NCBI RefSeq assembly: GCF_037126465.1
Contig: NC_088203.1
Coordinates: 104,060,409 to 104,124,408 of the forward strand
Length of the DNA stretch: 64,000 bases
Direction of reading: 5' to 3'
Origin: Ornithodoros turicata
Taxonomy: Eukaryota > Arthropoda > Arachnida > Ixodida > Argasidae
Shown: positions 20,035-32,425 of the stretch, in pieces
Position numbering within the stretch: position 1 is the first letter of the stretch
How the letters are laid out: every line of letters starts with the position of its first letter
Translations under genes and position numbers: made by a program
Notes under the pieces: model-generated
What the model saw: the letters and a program-made list of their open reading frames with translations, nothing else
Told to the model about the DNA's origin: nothing
Databases searched by the model: none

Positions 20035-20889
20035 TTAAGAGTGTAGGCTACATACACGAGAGTTTAAGAAGGGCTAACTTTCATCGGTTTAACAATGTGC
20101 TAATCCCGCCTTGATTAACAGTTTTGTGACCGATTGGTGCCCAGAATAGTGGAGGTGTTCATCTCTCGACGCCCTTGTAGTGTACCACGTAAACAAGGGA
20201 GCAGAACGCGCGTTCAACAAGACGCGCCGAGGGTCTTGCTCTCCACGAGGCCATCGCTTCCCTTTCTTCTTTACCCTGGGGTGATAGGAGGACTCAACAG
20301 TCGACCAGATGTAGTCGCCTGGAAACAGTTTCTGGGCGACACACAAAGGCCAGTATGAAGTTGGAGAGTTAATCGAGCGTGTCCGTTTAAGGAGCAAACA
20401 TTTTTCAACTGGGTTCGTCGACGGGTGTTGTTTGAAGTTGCGCGTTGCCGTCCTGCAGTGCGACTAACCTCCTACTTTTTATATAGAACGCACGACGAAA
20501 GATCCGCTATGGCGGAGTGTACATAGAGTTTTCCCAAATGGTTTTCTCGGAATTCCGTCTTTGTCGACGTGGGTCGTGGGGAGAGCGGCCACGTCTGGGT
20601 TGCCCAAGTTTGCCCCAGCGCTTTTCAGAGGCTTTTGACGCCGCGGTGTAATCATTTGTAAAATCCGGTGTTGCCTTTTCGGGGATGCTGAGATCGATGT
20701 AGAGGACGTGAGAGATAGTGAGGGGCTTGGGGGTCTTTTTTTTCTCGTAACGAGGTATAGATGGTGGCACTAACTTGCTGCATGCAGTAAATGAACACAG
20801 CGTTTTTTCGGCCATCCTTTGAGTAAACTCGCACATGTTTATCAACGGTATAACCGTAAGGTGATGGTGATGTGATAAAGAAAAAAATA
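20035..20889. other. Unassigned sequence
   Basis: No gene or repeat recognised. Confidence 0.3.
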
Positions 20890-21260
20890 AGGGATGTCGG
20901 TCGCTACATCATCATCAACAACAACAACAACGACAACTTTATTGCGAGATGATGGATGGGGAGTATCAACGCCAGGGACGATACTCTACCCCTATTGCTG
21001 GTAGCGATGCGGGGAATGAAATAATGAGCCCCTTCACAATAAGGATCGAAGTCCTATGGTATCCAAAAAGGTGAAGAGAGCTTCGAGGGCAGAACGTTGG
21101 TGGGCTGGATTTGGCCAGGGACCAAGCAATTTTGTGAGAGAGTTGAGGCGGGAGGCCAGCTCGTTAAGGGACCCGGAGAGTACGGTTCGGGAAGGTTGGT
21201 ATCTTGGCACATCAAGTGTTCGACAGGGCACACACTTATTGTAGGTTCAATAATCACAAC
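20890..21260 (-). pseudogene. LINE 3' end with ORF C-terminus and (GTT)n tail
   Basis: Read on the minus strand. The frame 21231-21034 ends with LNELASRLNSLTKLLG and ALEALFTFLDTIGL, the conserved tail of RNase H/zinc-knuckle LINEs, then a stop. It is followed by about 90 bp of 3' UTR, AATAAAG, and a (GTT)n tail near 20936-20915 that passes into GATGATGATG. 5'-truncated; family distinct from the LINE at 3837. Confidence 0.65.
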
Positions 21261-23100
21261 TACTCAGTGATCAGTTCGAGCAAAGATAAATAAATTCGCC
21301 TGAACGCAACCAGCATGTTGCGTATATTGAAGCAAAAATGTACATGGCACGGTGACAGCACACTTCCTTCCTATACGAGTCTCTCCCATTTAGTCCTGGA
21401 AGGGTGAGCTCTAATGCGAGCGGGAAGACCGAGAGACCCTATTAAAACCTGCCGAGCATTATTTATAGCCTACGGCAACGACAAATGGGATATGGCAGGA
21501 GGAAGCCGCATGAAGGAAATATTGCGATATGTTACAATCTACTTCGCCAGGGAAAGCTGGACCCGACTCCCGCTTACCGAGTAGGAATAATTATTACCTT
21601 ACAAAGTGGCTACGGTGTTCAAGGGGATGTAATAATTCAGCTCTGTAGTACTACTACGACACTTAGCAGCTCTCAAGCGTAGTTGGCGAGATAATATTTG
21701 TATTAAAAAGAAACGCAACCAAAGAAATAAACTTTGTTGCCTGACTACAATATGCAAACCTTCATGCATCTTACTCGTAGCAGTAAGCACTTTATCTGCA
21801 ACAAAGCCTTGTACTTCTGACAGCTACAGCCTCTCAAGAAGGCGCTTAATTGATCGTAATAACATGATAACACGTGATAGGAAACCAGATCATGCACCAC
21901 ATGGCCCGTGATACGCTACGAGCTCCCAACCTATCAAAATGCTTTTCACGGGCCGTCACGTGATGTTTGGAGCGCGCTCATCTTGAAAAAAAAAGAAAAG
22001 AAAAAGGAATAGCGCTAACGCTTGCTATGCTCAGACAAGATGCGAGTCATGTCTGAGAGATAACAACTCACAGAGGCCCTATTGACTACAATGTTCTCTG
22101 CATCTAGTGGGATGACGTCACGTTTAGGCTGCACCATCACGTGACACTAACTTGAGGTATCCGCTTGTAGCAGAGGGAGTGTGCAGAAAGAGCCAAGTCC
22201 TGGATGGCTTCACAAACATTCAAAAAATATCACTGAGAACCCCCTTTAACAGAAATCTGTCCCCTGTATATCGTGCTTTGCCTGCGATGGTGCGGTGTTT
22301 AAGGGTGAAGCGAAACGTACAGATCTTCGAGAAATTTATTGTACACATTCCGGTTCTTAATTTTACTCCGCATTACGGACAAAAACTCGTAAGTCACCGA
22401 GTTTAAACCCGCAAAATTTGAAAAGAAATGCACAACCTCGCAAGAGTCTAGTTAACAGAATGGCGTGGTTAATATCGTTCGTTATAATTCAGCGATTGTG
22501 CGTTGACCGCTTCCAGTACACTACGCCTCATACAAGGGGAACATAAAAATGAAAATCAACCATTAATCGAACACAGCTAAAATAAGTTACACGTCTGCAA
22601 AGATTGCACAGTGTTTTCCCCTTTGCGCCCCACACATCATTGGCGATGATTTATGGGAGCAACCTTTAATGCTTCCGAGTCGAGCAATATGTGCAGGGCT
22701 TGTGCAATGCGCCATATCGACGGGCTGCTCATTCTCTCATCATACTCTAATGTGTTTTTCTCTGCAGACGAAAGTTTGAATGGGGACGAAAGGAGTCATT
22801 GTTAATAACGTGAAATTCTCGTTTTTGTTGCACGTTGCCGATGTACTTTTATTTGATACCACAGTGATCGTGTATTGCACAATATGACTATTGGTAAGCG
22901 TGGGTACTGAGGGTCACCCGCACAGCTTTGCGACTTGTGGGTGAAAAACTAAGCGTAGCTGCGGGTGAAATGAAAGAGAGAGAGAGAGAGAAGCGTCAAG
23001 CATAGCGTCGACACAAGTGAATCACCCGTTTAGTTTTATATTCTGCATCTATTTTATTGTAATTCTTTTAATTCCATTTGATTAACTATTTTTTGTGCAC
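21261..23100. other. Unassigned sequence
   Basis: No gene recognised. There is a small imperfect hairpin CATGGCCCGTGA/CACGGGCC near 21900-21955 and a (GA)n run near 22975-22991. Confidence 0.3.
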
Positions 23101-23372
23101 CAGCGGCATTGCCGAGTGAATTAAAGCATCCACTTGCTGGTGAATATTTCAAAGTCATGTTGGTGCTGAAGGCTTGGAGGTGGTGGGTTCCAATCCTACC
23201 ACGGGCTGTGCTGCCCGAGGTTTTCCCTGGGCTTTCCGGCAGACCTTTCAGGCGGATGTCGTCGCAGTTCCCATTGAAGTGTAACCACCCACTCCTTACT
23301 GCTGTTTGCTCTCCATCTGTCCCCGCCTGTACCCGCTTATAGCCACAGTTGCATCGCGGCGCTAACACGAAA
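23101..23372 (+). mobile_element. SINE family B, full length
   Basis: A tRNA-derived head (CGGCATTGCCGAGTG, then a degenerate B box GGGTTCCAATCCT) is followed by GGCTGTGCTG..CGAGGTTTTCCC, a TTTCAGGCGGATGTCG body and a tail CTTATAGCCACAGTTGC..CGGCGCTAACACG. Family B recurs at 26.2, 32.2, 48.5, 58.5 and 60.8 kb. The head resembles Leu/Ser-type tRNAs (GCCGAGTGG). No clear TSD. Confidence 0.75.
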
Positions 23373-24973
23373 CGTCTAACACAGCGTCGCTACCAACTCT
23401 CGCAGCTTTCCTCCTGTCTGAAACCCTCGTCGCCTCGCGGCCGTCCGAGCTTCTGTTTCTAGAACATGCTCTCGCATTTACGGATACACGAGTGCCTCTT
23501 TAGTGTACATAACGGTGCCCCCCAGGTCAAGGAACTCTCTATCACTCACAACCAAAACAAGCAGCTCTCGATCACGCCTTCCTCTTTTCCTTCGTATAGA
23601 AAACCCGTATTTATTTCTTCTGTCTCCTAACTCTTTCCTCATCTATCACCATTTTCGCTACTCGCGCTCCCTGGCGGTAGCACGAGTAGATTAACATCTG
23701 TAGCAATGCGTTCTCTCTTTCTATCTGCTGTCCTGGCGAACGAGGTTTGACGTCCGCACCGTACATACATAGTATACTGAGGCTTCCCGTTTGCCGGTTC
23801 TCCATCTTGCCCGAATAGCTAAGTGGATTTTGGGGAGACAAAGATGGATGACAGCTGACGCCATGTGGCGGCGCTTCGTTCGCAGGTTGCGTCAAGGACA
23901 CGGAAAGGCGGGACATGGCTCGGCAGATGTGGTGAAGTTAGGTGTCCGAGAAGGTGATTTTTTTTTGTCCTTCCCTGTAATAGAAAGGGGTTGTTGAGGA
24001 ATGTTGGGGGAAGTTGTGCGGGCCTAGGGTTGAGATGGATTACGTAATTGGGGTGGACGGATAAGCGCAAGCTGCTTATTTGGATGGGAGCCACGGTAAG
24101 GGTTATGCGCTGCTACGGTTGAAGCAGCGAGGGATATTGATGTAGGCAGGGCAAGGTGCTACGATCGAGAGTCCGGGACGTAAAGCGAATGCACGTCGTG
24201 CTGAATAGCGAGATCTTCTAAAGGGAGGTTACTGGTCGCCGTGACTTGACAGAAGTTTCTGGAACTTAGGAAACAAATTGTGAGGACGGTAAACAATTAC
24301 CACAAAAAATTGCTTGACCTTTTATTTTCTCACTAGCGCTGTCCTAGAGTATAGGTACAACATCCGACGGCAGTATGGCCGGCGGTGTCGGCGACGCGGA
24401 CGCGCAAAAGTTAACGGTAGTGCGACTGCACGATCTAAACAGTTATGTTCGTTTAGTGAACCCGCGCGACCCACGAGTCGTAGTCGTGGTCGTGACACCT
24501 GAGAGTCATCGTACGTCATCGACTCCAGCGACCGCATCAAGAAAAGAGTCGCTACGAGTCGACTCTAGAGCACCTCCAGTGTTGAATCTTTGAATTTTTG
24601 AACGGGAGTCACTGCAACGGGGATGACGTCACGAGAGCGGCGCCGTTGTATTTTCGCCCACCAAGAGTTCGAGTTGCTCGAGTCCAATAAATGAACACAA
24701 GCGATGATAAGCAAATGAGCAAATAAATGTATTATCAAGTTTTGTTATGTCGTGTGACAATACTAGAACAGTGTTTGTGAAATCTAGCGAGAAGGACTCA
24801 TGTCTTTCTCGTGTCTTTCTTGTGTCATGTCTTCTGTCTTTCGCGAATTCATCCCGATTTTACTGCGAGTTCCGCCTTTATGACCAGATTTCCAACACGA
24901 AATGTTTCCAGGCTGTTCCGAAAGTTTCAAATGAGCTCATTGGAGGAGTGATTTCTATTCGATTCACAGTTTG
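23373..24973. other. Unassigned sequence
   Basis: No repeat recognised. A CpG-rich stretch at 24365-24600 holds a 72-codon frame starting at an ATGGCCGGCGG, but it has no recognisable domain. Confidence 0.3.
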
Positions 24974-24985
24974 ACTAAGGACAAG

Positions 24986-25064
24986 TGAGTCGTGAGTCGT
25001 GACGTTGCCCACATACGTGAGGCCGACAACGGCAAGCCCTATCACCACCACCACCACCACCACC
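24986..25064 (+). mobile_element. SINE family A, 79-bp 5'-truncated copy, 12-bp TSD
   Basis: Only the last part of SINE A survives: GTCGTGACGTTGCCCACATA, then GGCCGACAACGGCAAGCCC and a CAC tail. TSD actaaggacaag at 24974-24985 and 25065-25076 is perfect. It shows that the 3' end shared with the LINE is sufficient for insertion. Confidence 0.9.
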
Positions 25065-25076
25065 ACTAAGGACAAG

Positions 25077-26210
25077 CCATGGGATCTATGCCCGAGGTTG
25101 GGTTATGTGAAATACCCCTTTCTGATCCTGAAAGTGTCAACTAATGAAGAGCACGAAACAGAATTGAAATTTCTCACGTGTCCAGACTTGAAACGCGTAA
25201 AGCACATCGATGCAGAATATCGGAGAAAATCAAGACGGTTATTTTGAGCAGTTACGACAGCTCCCTCTCGTGTTCCCTTAAGTCAATCACACGACTTTCT
25301 TTCGTCGCTTAGCACCATAGGACCATAACCACATTTAAGTATCGAGCAACATGGTCGTGTTGCCCAAGATCGGTGTCTGTCTGTCTTATTTAGATGTAGT
25401 TTTCTTTTTTGCTCATCTTTTCTTCAAGAAGCCTCATCTCACCTTCCCTTCATCCTCTTTCCATCTGCCTGTACTCCGCACGTGGCTACACTTGCTTCGC
25501 TGTGCTATCACGCAATCAGGGTACTGAGAACACCTTTATAAGTCCATGCCCGCCACTATCGCAGATACACGAGCAAATCCCTGCAGCCCGCTTTGTAAAT
25601 GTCCCAAACTTTTCCTCGCATTGACGGCTTCCGGCAGTTGTCTCAAGCACAGTTCCTGTGAAGTTGGCCTAGGCTGCTCCTACCGTCGCCGCCACAATGA
25701 GATCCCCGTCTCACAAAGCAGAGTGTTCACGAGACAGGAGCTCTCGAGAGCCACACCGGAAAGGAGTTATATGAATAATGAATTCGTCTGGCAGAGACAA
25801 AGTGTGGGCTACATAAAGTGCTCGGGAGAGGCTCGTTTCGGAAAAGTGCATCGCAGGCGACTTGTTCACCGCTCGCACAGCTGCCGCGCCTTTCCATTCA
25901 TTTATGCGTTCGGAAGGGCCTCGGTATTGATCGGCAATTAGAACGGCTTTCCGTTCGAACTCGATATCGCGTGTATCACCAATCGCGACGAAAATTTTGC
26001 TCGTTTAGGAGGAACCTCAACAATGTGTGCCTTCGTACGTGATTGAGTTGAGTTGCAAAATGGAAGCCGAACGTTTGTTTATTTTGAAAGTGCGTATATT
26101 TGTGTACAGGGGGATTCGAATTTGCGTGCCGTCTGATTTCCCGTGCAAATATCGAGCCGCAAACGGTAAAATAAAGCAACAGTAGGATATTTTTCCTGAA
26201 TCTGACCTTT
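25077..26210. other. Unassigned sequence
   Basis: No gene or repeat recognised on either strand. Confidence 0.3.
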
Positions 26211-26515
26211 CAGCGGCAGTATGGCCGAGTGGATACAGGGATCGCTCGATTGGAGGTATCTCCAAGGTCATGCTGAAGAATGGGAGGTTGGGGCTCGAAT
26301 CTTTACTACCAGCTATGATGTCTGATATTTCCCCAGGCTTTTCCGACGAGACTTTCCAGGCAGATGTCGGCAGAGTTCCTCTTGAAGTCTGCCCAGGACG
26401 TAAATTAACTCACTTCTCTCCCACTCATTCCTGCTGTCCTCTCTCCACCCGTCTCCATCTGTACGTCGCTCATAACCACAGTTGCCTTTGCAATGCCTAA
26501 CACGGATTAAAATAA
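26211..26515 (+). mobile_element. SINE family B, full length
   Basis: Head CAGTATGGCCGAGTGGATAC with a long variable region, B-box-like GGGGCTCGAATC, body TTTCCAGGCAGATGTCGGC, and tail CTCATAACCACAGTTGCC followed by ATTAAAATAAAAG. Diverged from the 23.1-kb copy. Confidence 0.75.
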
Positions 26516-26648
26516 AAGAACTTTCCGCAATATCCACGTAAAACACGGTAACTCGCGAGACCGAACCTGAAAACAAAACGCGAGCGTATCATTTTTCTGT
26601 ATGTTTCTATTCAAGGTATAGGCTTGGGCGACGTTCAGTGATAGCGAG

Positions 26649-26753
26649 TTTTAGTATAACGTTGGTAACTTGCCTACCGGAACCAATGACAGCGTGCGTG
26701 ACTCAGAATCTTATCGGTTCATTGGGACTCCCGATAACTGTATACTAAAACTG
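26649..26753. mobile_element. Small MITE, TTTTAGTATA termini
   Basis: Ends GTTTTAGTATAACGTT and AACTGTATACTAAAAC are complementary apart from a small gap. About 105 bp, non-coding. Confidence 0.5.
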
Positions 26754-26954
26754 TATGATGCGCTTCTTTCCATACCCAGCAGCCGAATCTATCAGAAATT
26801 ATATGCTAACACATAGTGTAAGATTTCTACTCCATCTGTTTGTGGAGTAACCCCTAAAAAAGTGACGCTGCAGATATGCGGCGCTTTATCAGCATCGAGA
26901 GAGAAAACGTTCTCTTATCGGAGTTGATGAAGGATCTCAGTTTGTGATGTTCCT

Positions 26955-27025
26955 ATATCCGTCAAGTCTAATGGTTAGGACTCCGATACTGTAGGAAATC
27001 CGTGTTAAAACCTTGCCATGAACCT
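26955..27025 (+). pseudogene. Degenerate tRNA-like sequence
   Basis: TCTAATGGTTAGGACTCC matches the D-arm/A-box region of Glu/Gln-type tRNAs. A weak B-box-like CCGTGTTAAAACC follows 27 bp later. The acceptor stem does not close. A tRNA pseudogene or a SINE head is most likely, not a working tRNA. Confidence 0.35.
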
Positions 27026-27995
27026 GCCATTTTTCAGCAAGTGCCTCGCGCAGCGTCATTTCATTGACGGCTTCTTGACACTCTGCCGTGCACGTCCATA
27101 TCAGTTTGAGTGGTCTCCAAGAAGACGTCCAACGGCGTCACCCCACCATTCATTTCCGAGCGTCAATGTCATTGGGATGCAGTACAAGTGATTGTGCATG
27201 ATGGCACCCTTTCACAATGCGCACGTCTTCTATTGGATGCTGTATTCGGCAACACTCTTTGAAGATGAACAGTCACTCCCGTCAGTGGGATTGTCATTGT
27301 GGTCACCGCGTCAAGGGCCGCGCCTCCATCGCCTTTTGTCCGTCCCGTGCCCTCACTTGCTGTCGAATACAATGTTCGCGTCATTACACCGTCGAAATTT
27401 ACCACCCCGCGAAATGGTATCGTCCACTGTGCGCAGTGGAACATCTCACAGCCTCAGTAACATCAGATATTATCACGGATGACGTCAGCATATTGTTAGG
27501 GTTTTGCTTTTTTTGTGTGTGTGCGTGATAGGACTCGGTTCCACTGGATGTTTATCCCCCAAATCAATTTTTCTTCTTGATCGTTTTTTTTAGATGTCTT
27601 TGCCGCATGCAGTACACCAAGGAAAGCACAAGCAGCATAAAATTGTGTATGTACAGGCAAACTGGTGAAGGAACCCGATAGCGAAAAAAACCTGAACATG
27701 AGTAAAACACAGAAACAACAGCCCAACGCAATAGCTTTGAGCTGTCATGAGACAACAGCTCAGCTATGTGTTCGTGTTGTCTCTGTTGGGGTTGGTGGTT
27801 GGTAAAATAACAAGGGGAGGTTGAATTCGCGCAAGCGAATTCTGCTACCCCAAAAAAAGAAAGGAAACGGTACGATTGCACCACAGAAGGTGCGAGCGCA
27901 CCGCAAAAGTTCACCGGGGCGAGCGTCTCGACCGCGACCACGCAGGGCCGAGCGCGCCGTTCACATCAAGGATCATAGTAATGTCCACGCACCGT
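27026..27995. other. Unassigned sequence
   Basis: No repeat recognised. Overlapping short frames on both strands have no motif. Confidence 0.3.
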
Positions 27996-28295
27996 CTAAT
28001 ATCGGGTTTCTAGTCCAGATTTCACAATGAAAGTGACAAGAGCATTGAAGGCTGCGTCCCTGTGCTTAGCGTCCCATACGCTTAAGACTTTCTCTATGCT
28101 GAAGTCCCTGCTGTCGAGATGACCAAGGGTCTGCCTCAAGATGCCTCTTTGTGCAGCATGTTTTGGACAATGCATGATGATATGTTCAGCGTTTTCCACT
28201 GTGTTGTCTCTGTGTTTTTGCCCACGTCCGTGCTTTTTTACGATGGGACACAAGCAGCACTTCTTGCAATGTGCGTGCACCTGATACGCTAACAA
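27996..28295 (-). pseudogene. LINE ORF2 C-terminal fragment
   Basis: Minus-strand 99-codon frame containing the zinc-knuckle-like C..C...NAEHIIMHCPKHAAQR, then ILRQTLGHLDSRDFS and a VLSVWD..../FNALVTFIVKSGL end, typical of RNase H-bearing LINE tails. RT and RNase H are absent. A third LINE family in this window. Confidence 0.7.
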
Positions 28296-28865
28296 GAAAT
28301 CCAGCTACGCTGTGTAACTGTATAAGTTTCAGGGCTCAACCTGAATGCAAAATGCACTTATGAAGCGCGAAGTGGATGAAAAACACTTTGACCGGTTTAA
28401 CACTCCCATTTCGTTGGCCCAGAATGTGTTCATCCAGTTTAGTGATCTCAGTGATATCGTGACTTCGCTTCAGGATTCGTTTGGCGAGGAGGCTCTTCAG
28501 TATTTCTACTACTACATTCGAAAGAAGTAGACACCAAAGGAGTAATCTCAGCTTAAATGTGGTCCGCCAACATGGAGCAAAACAACGAGGCTGTATAAAA
28601 ATCGTTTTGGAAAGAGAAAACCTGTATAGCGCCCTCTGTTTTGCGTATTACGGGAACCCAGTAGAAGCTTGGGCAATGTGTTGTTTCCCTCGTGATGTTC
28701 TGTGGATTACTCGTTCGTATAATTACACATCTGTTACACGAGAATTGCTATCTTACGTGGTGTGATGACTACTTAGTTATTTTGTACGATATGGCTCATC
28801 TACATTAAATATTGCCGTTTATAATAAGTCGCACAGCATGATTCTAGATCATCAGCGCTATCACA
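28296..28865. other. Unassigned sequence
   Basis: No gene or repeat recognised. Confidence 0.3.
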
Positions 28866-29930
28866 TACGAGGGTATGCTGAAAAGTCCTGGTAGATACAA
28901 AGAGCCAGGCGAATAAGACGAAAAAACTGTAGGTTTGTATACCGTGAAGCGTTCATGTGCGAAATTTTCAAAGGTTGAACTTGAGTCCTGAGAAAAATGA
29001 CGAGTGCCCGTGACGAAGCAGAGTACCAACTCTCAGCGTTCATGTGTCGACATTGAAGACGTCGGAAGATCAAGAGACCTCCAACGGTGTCAACACCCGA
29101 AATTGTTCATTATGTCCGTGACCTCATTTTGGCAGATCGGCGGATCCCGGCTAAAACAATTGCGGGGCATGTCACGAGAAAATGGGCTTATAATTGATGA
29201 AGAGTGTTTGAGTGTTTGAGTGATGAAAGTATGTTTGAATGCCAATAAGAAACAACGCCAAATGGATGCCTCCAAGTGGACTTTGCAGCATTTTCAGCGT
29301 TCTGGCGGCACTTTTCTTGAGGAACTAGTTGCAGTTGATGAAACAGGGTTGCATCACTATGATTCTGAGATAAAACGACAGTCCATGGAATGGCGGCACT
29401 CGCGTCTCCGTGTACCGAAGCATCCCAGACTCAACGATGAGGGGGAAAGGCCATGGCCACGGTTTTCGGGGACAAGGAAGGTGTTTTGATGACTCTCTAT
29501 CTCCAGACTATCTCCAGTTAATACAGCATACTACTGTAGCCTGCTCTGCCGCTTATAGCGGGCTTTGAAAGAAAAACGGCGCTAGAAGCTATAAGGAAAT
29601 GTGCTCTTTTCGCAGGACAATGCACCGGCTTACAAAGCAGGCAATATCAATGCAGGCTCTGAAGGATCTGCGATTTGAATGCACTGTACACCCGCCGTAC
29701 TCGCCGGATACTGCCCTATCGGAGTATTTTTTGTTTCCAAACCTGAAAAAAAAAAAAAGAAAAAGAACGGAAAGAGATTCTCGGAGGACTCGGAGGTGAT
29801 AGGAGCAACCCAAACATATTTCGGAGGGCAGACGTCGGATTTCTTTTTTCGAGGGTTAAAGAAGTTTTAGGCCCAAGTACGCCAAGTTTAGGCCAATGCG
29901 CCAAGTACGTTGAGCTTCGAGGTAGATATG
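28866..29930 (+). mobile_element. mariner element, broken
   Basis: Left end TACGAGGGTATGCTGAAAAGTCCTGG is the typical mariner start next to a TA. Within the roughly 1.06 kb there are pieces of a mariner transposase in more than one frame. A matching right TIR was not found, so the 3' end is decayed or lost. About the expected mariner length. Confidence 0.75.
28990..29800 (+). pseudogene. mariner transposase, frameshifted
   Basis: Cut-and-paste transposase of the IS630/Tc1/mariner superfamily, D,D34D type. The N-terminal TPEIVHYVRDLILADRR is readable near 29095-29150, with stops after it. The frame 29220-29489 contains LQHFQRSGG then VDETGLHHYD with the first catalytic Asp. QDNAPAYK near 29615 holds the second Asp, and HPPYSPDTALSEYFLFPNL near 29690-29745 the third. 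At least two frameshifts and stops; an A-rich slip follows LKK. Not functional. Confidence 0.85.
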
Positions 29931-31408
29931 TGGAATTGTAATACAGGTTTATTACACTAGGCCGCGTTCTTCCTTGTCAGGTCGATAACTCTTCAACAGC
30001 CCCTCGTAGGCATTGTGCTCTTCGAAAAGAATGAAGACAGACAACCAGACGGTGGCATTTTTCGACGACTGTCTTATTCCAATCTCTCAGTTGTCTTGGG
30101 CGTTGGAGTCTGTTTCTGCTTGCCTGTTCTTATGTCGGTTTCAGCTTGGTTAATTACCATCCTGTTCTTCCTTTGTTATGTTAGGTATGGCGATTCAGGA
30201 GAGCATTGTCTGTTGAGGTAAAGTCCATGTGTCATTTACCGAGAACGGAATTGTCTCCTACAGGCAAACGTGAAACCGGATCTTGCGATGTACGCGAGCT
30301 TACCTTTTACGGGTCACTTTCCATCCCGCTGACGGTTCTGAGTCGAATACTCTGATATTTTAGCAATTAGCTGCAGAACAGTCAACTTGAGAGGACACCT
30401 GACACCGCTGCACGTCCTCAGAAAGGATAGCAGAGAGGATTTCCCTAAATTACGCTCGGACAGCACGGCTCCAGATAGATTAGCTCCGACAGTGCGGTTT
30501 CGCGCTGCTTCCTTTGATTACTGCCAATTGTTTCTGCAAGTTGCACATCAGCATTTTACGTGTGTATGTTGGGTCATTTTATTCAATCTTAGCTTTATCG
30601 CAAGTGATGCAAAATATGAGCGCGAGCAAAACTGGAAAAATAATTTTTTTTCTATAATCAAATTCAAACTCGAAAAATAATTACTCAGTGAAGGAGAGAG
30701 AAGAAAAACTATAAAAAAATGGGTTGAATTTGCGCACAAAAAGCTGGATTTACGCATTTGAACGAGAAAGATAAAGAAGAAGACAAAGCGTGCTGCATGA
30801 ACGGCGATTGAAAGACAGGATTAGGCTGGCTTTGAAGCTCCTTTGGAAACGCGACAGAATGGGTTGAAAATTTTTCTTCTCGTGAGGGTCTCAGGGATTC
30901 CTCATTTCAAGCCTCGTTTTATGAACTCTTGATAAGGGGTTTTCTTTGTCAGCACTTAAGTGCACATCAGCATACTTAAGGGGCAGCAAAAGCCTCCTCC
31001 ATAAATTTTTCATTCCTTTTCATTTTTTTTTTTTTGCGGCTGATTGTGGAACAAATAACTTGGCGCTCAAGAACGATTATCATAGCTGAACTCTAGCGCG
31101 CGAGAACAGTCTTTAATCTGCATACCCTCTAGAACTTCCTCAAATCCTCCAGAGAGCGCGTAAGCGAATGAAGGATGTTGACGAGTCAATACGCGCAGTG
31201 TACATAGCCGAGGAATGAGAACTCGCAGCTTCTCGATACGTTGATTCTACGTCACGCGGATCTGATTACGTCACGCCAGGAGATGGGGCCGATCTTCCAA
31301 GGTCACGTCATATAGCTTATGGCTGGCTGCTTAAAAATACCGTAAAGCAGCAGACAGACAGGTTCTGGTGACGGCGTTGTTTTACAGCTCCTTGCATGTA
31401 AACCCAGC
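29931..31408. other. Unassigned sequence
   Basis: No gene or repeat recognised. One 68-codon frame (30015-30221) has a hydrophobic stretch but no other support. Confidence 0.3.
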
Positions 31409-31419
31409 ACAACAAGTTA

Positions 31420-31584
31420 GATGAAATAAGGGTGAGCAGGCAAGCGAGCTGGTGAAGGTTCGACGAAGGCATACCTTGAGCTTGAGGGAACGATAACACA
31501 CGAAGAAGTAGACAAGACGAGGCTTGTCTTGTCTACTTCTTCGTGTGTTATCGTTTCCTCAAGCTCAAGGTATACCTTCGTCGG
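31420..31584. mobile_element. 165-bp hairpin insertion, 11-bp TSD
   Basis: Flanked by perfect direct repeats acaacaagtta at 31409-31419 and 31585-31595. About 43 bp of unique sequence is followed by a long hairpin whose arms of about 58 bp (words ACCTTGAGCTTGAGG and CACACGAAGAAGTAGACAAG) run to the right TSD, around a spacer of only a few bases. The layout matches the element at 33678-33845 although the sequences differ. Possibly the inverted end of a Penelope-like element. Confidence 0.75.
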
Positions 31585-31595
31585 ACAACAAGTTA

Positions 31596-32210
31596 TGCAC
31601 TTGATAGGGAACGATAAATACTTTTAATCCGCAAGTAAAATTCTGTTAAAATGGGTGCCTCAATACTAGCTCCCTCTGCATACGGTGAAAACAACCGCGT
31701 CGTCTGCTACGAATTTCTGCCATCTTGACTCCTGTGCACAGCTCGCGATGCGCTCACAAAAGTATACGCTTTTAGAGTTGAGTAAATACGCAGCAGAGGA
31801 AGTTCGAAAAAGTTGGTGATATCGTGTACACAGCATTCGTGCATGGTAAGCGTGGGAATCAACATGGCGAATCAACACCCTTTGCGGCATTCGCTTCTAC
31901 AAAGGGTGACTCCACCCTACACAGATGGAGCTCAGGCACCCTATGTTAAAAGGGCTACGGGCGACGCATGGTGAGAAATACTGTAATCCCCAGTTTTGAC
32001 TACGTAGCCGACTTGTGTACTTAGATAATTTATGTCATTCGTCTCTCCAATAAAATATTCTGAACAGCCGACTTCTCTTGCTTTAGACCCAGTGTTATGC
32101 GCACGCAAGGTAGTTTTGCCGCCGTACGCGCCGAGTAATGCGCAGTTGGTGGCCACTTCGACACAGTATTGCCCGACCATTTCAATTTTAATTTGCTAAA
32201 AACCTAACGC
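31596..32210. other. Mostly unassigned; short dispersed repeat
   Basis: About 90 bp near 32090-32180 (minus strand: GTACGGCGGCAAAAC..GCGCATAAC) resembles 61765-61860. No gene recognised. Confidence 0.35.
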
Positions 32211-32425
32211 TCGTTGGTGGTAGCCAAGGACGTACTGAAGACTGGGAGATGGTGGGTTCGAATCCTACCACCTACAGTACTGTCTGAGGTTTCCCCGGGT
32301 TTTCCGAAGACTTTCTAGACGAAGAGAAACTTCCCCCACTCCTTCCTGATGTCCTCTCTCCATCTTTACACATCTGTACGCCGCTCATAGCCACAGTTGC
32401 TTCGCGGCGCTGACGCAGAATTAAA
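32211..32425 (+). mobile_element. SINE family B, 5'-truncated
   Basis: Starts inside the head at GTGGTAGCC and retains the B box GGGTTCGAATCCT, CTGTCTGAGGTTTCCCCGGG and the tail TCATAGCCACAGTTGCTTCG. Closest to a consensus among the B copies. Confidence 0.75.

Noticed and set aside
24375..24593. 72-codon frame beginning MAGGVGDADAQK in a CpG-rich patch
   Set aside because: Reasonable start context but no recognisable domain and no continuing exon found.
30015..30221. 68-codon frame with a hydrophobic segment
   Set aside because: One membrane-like stretch alone is weak evidence; no start context, splice sites or homology seen.
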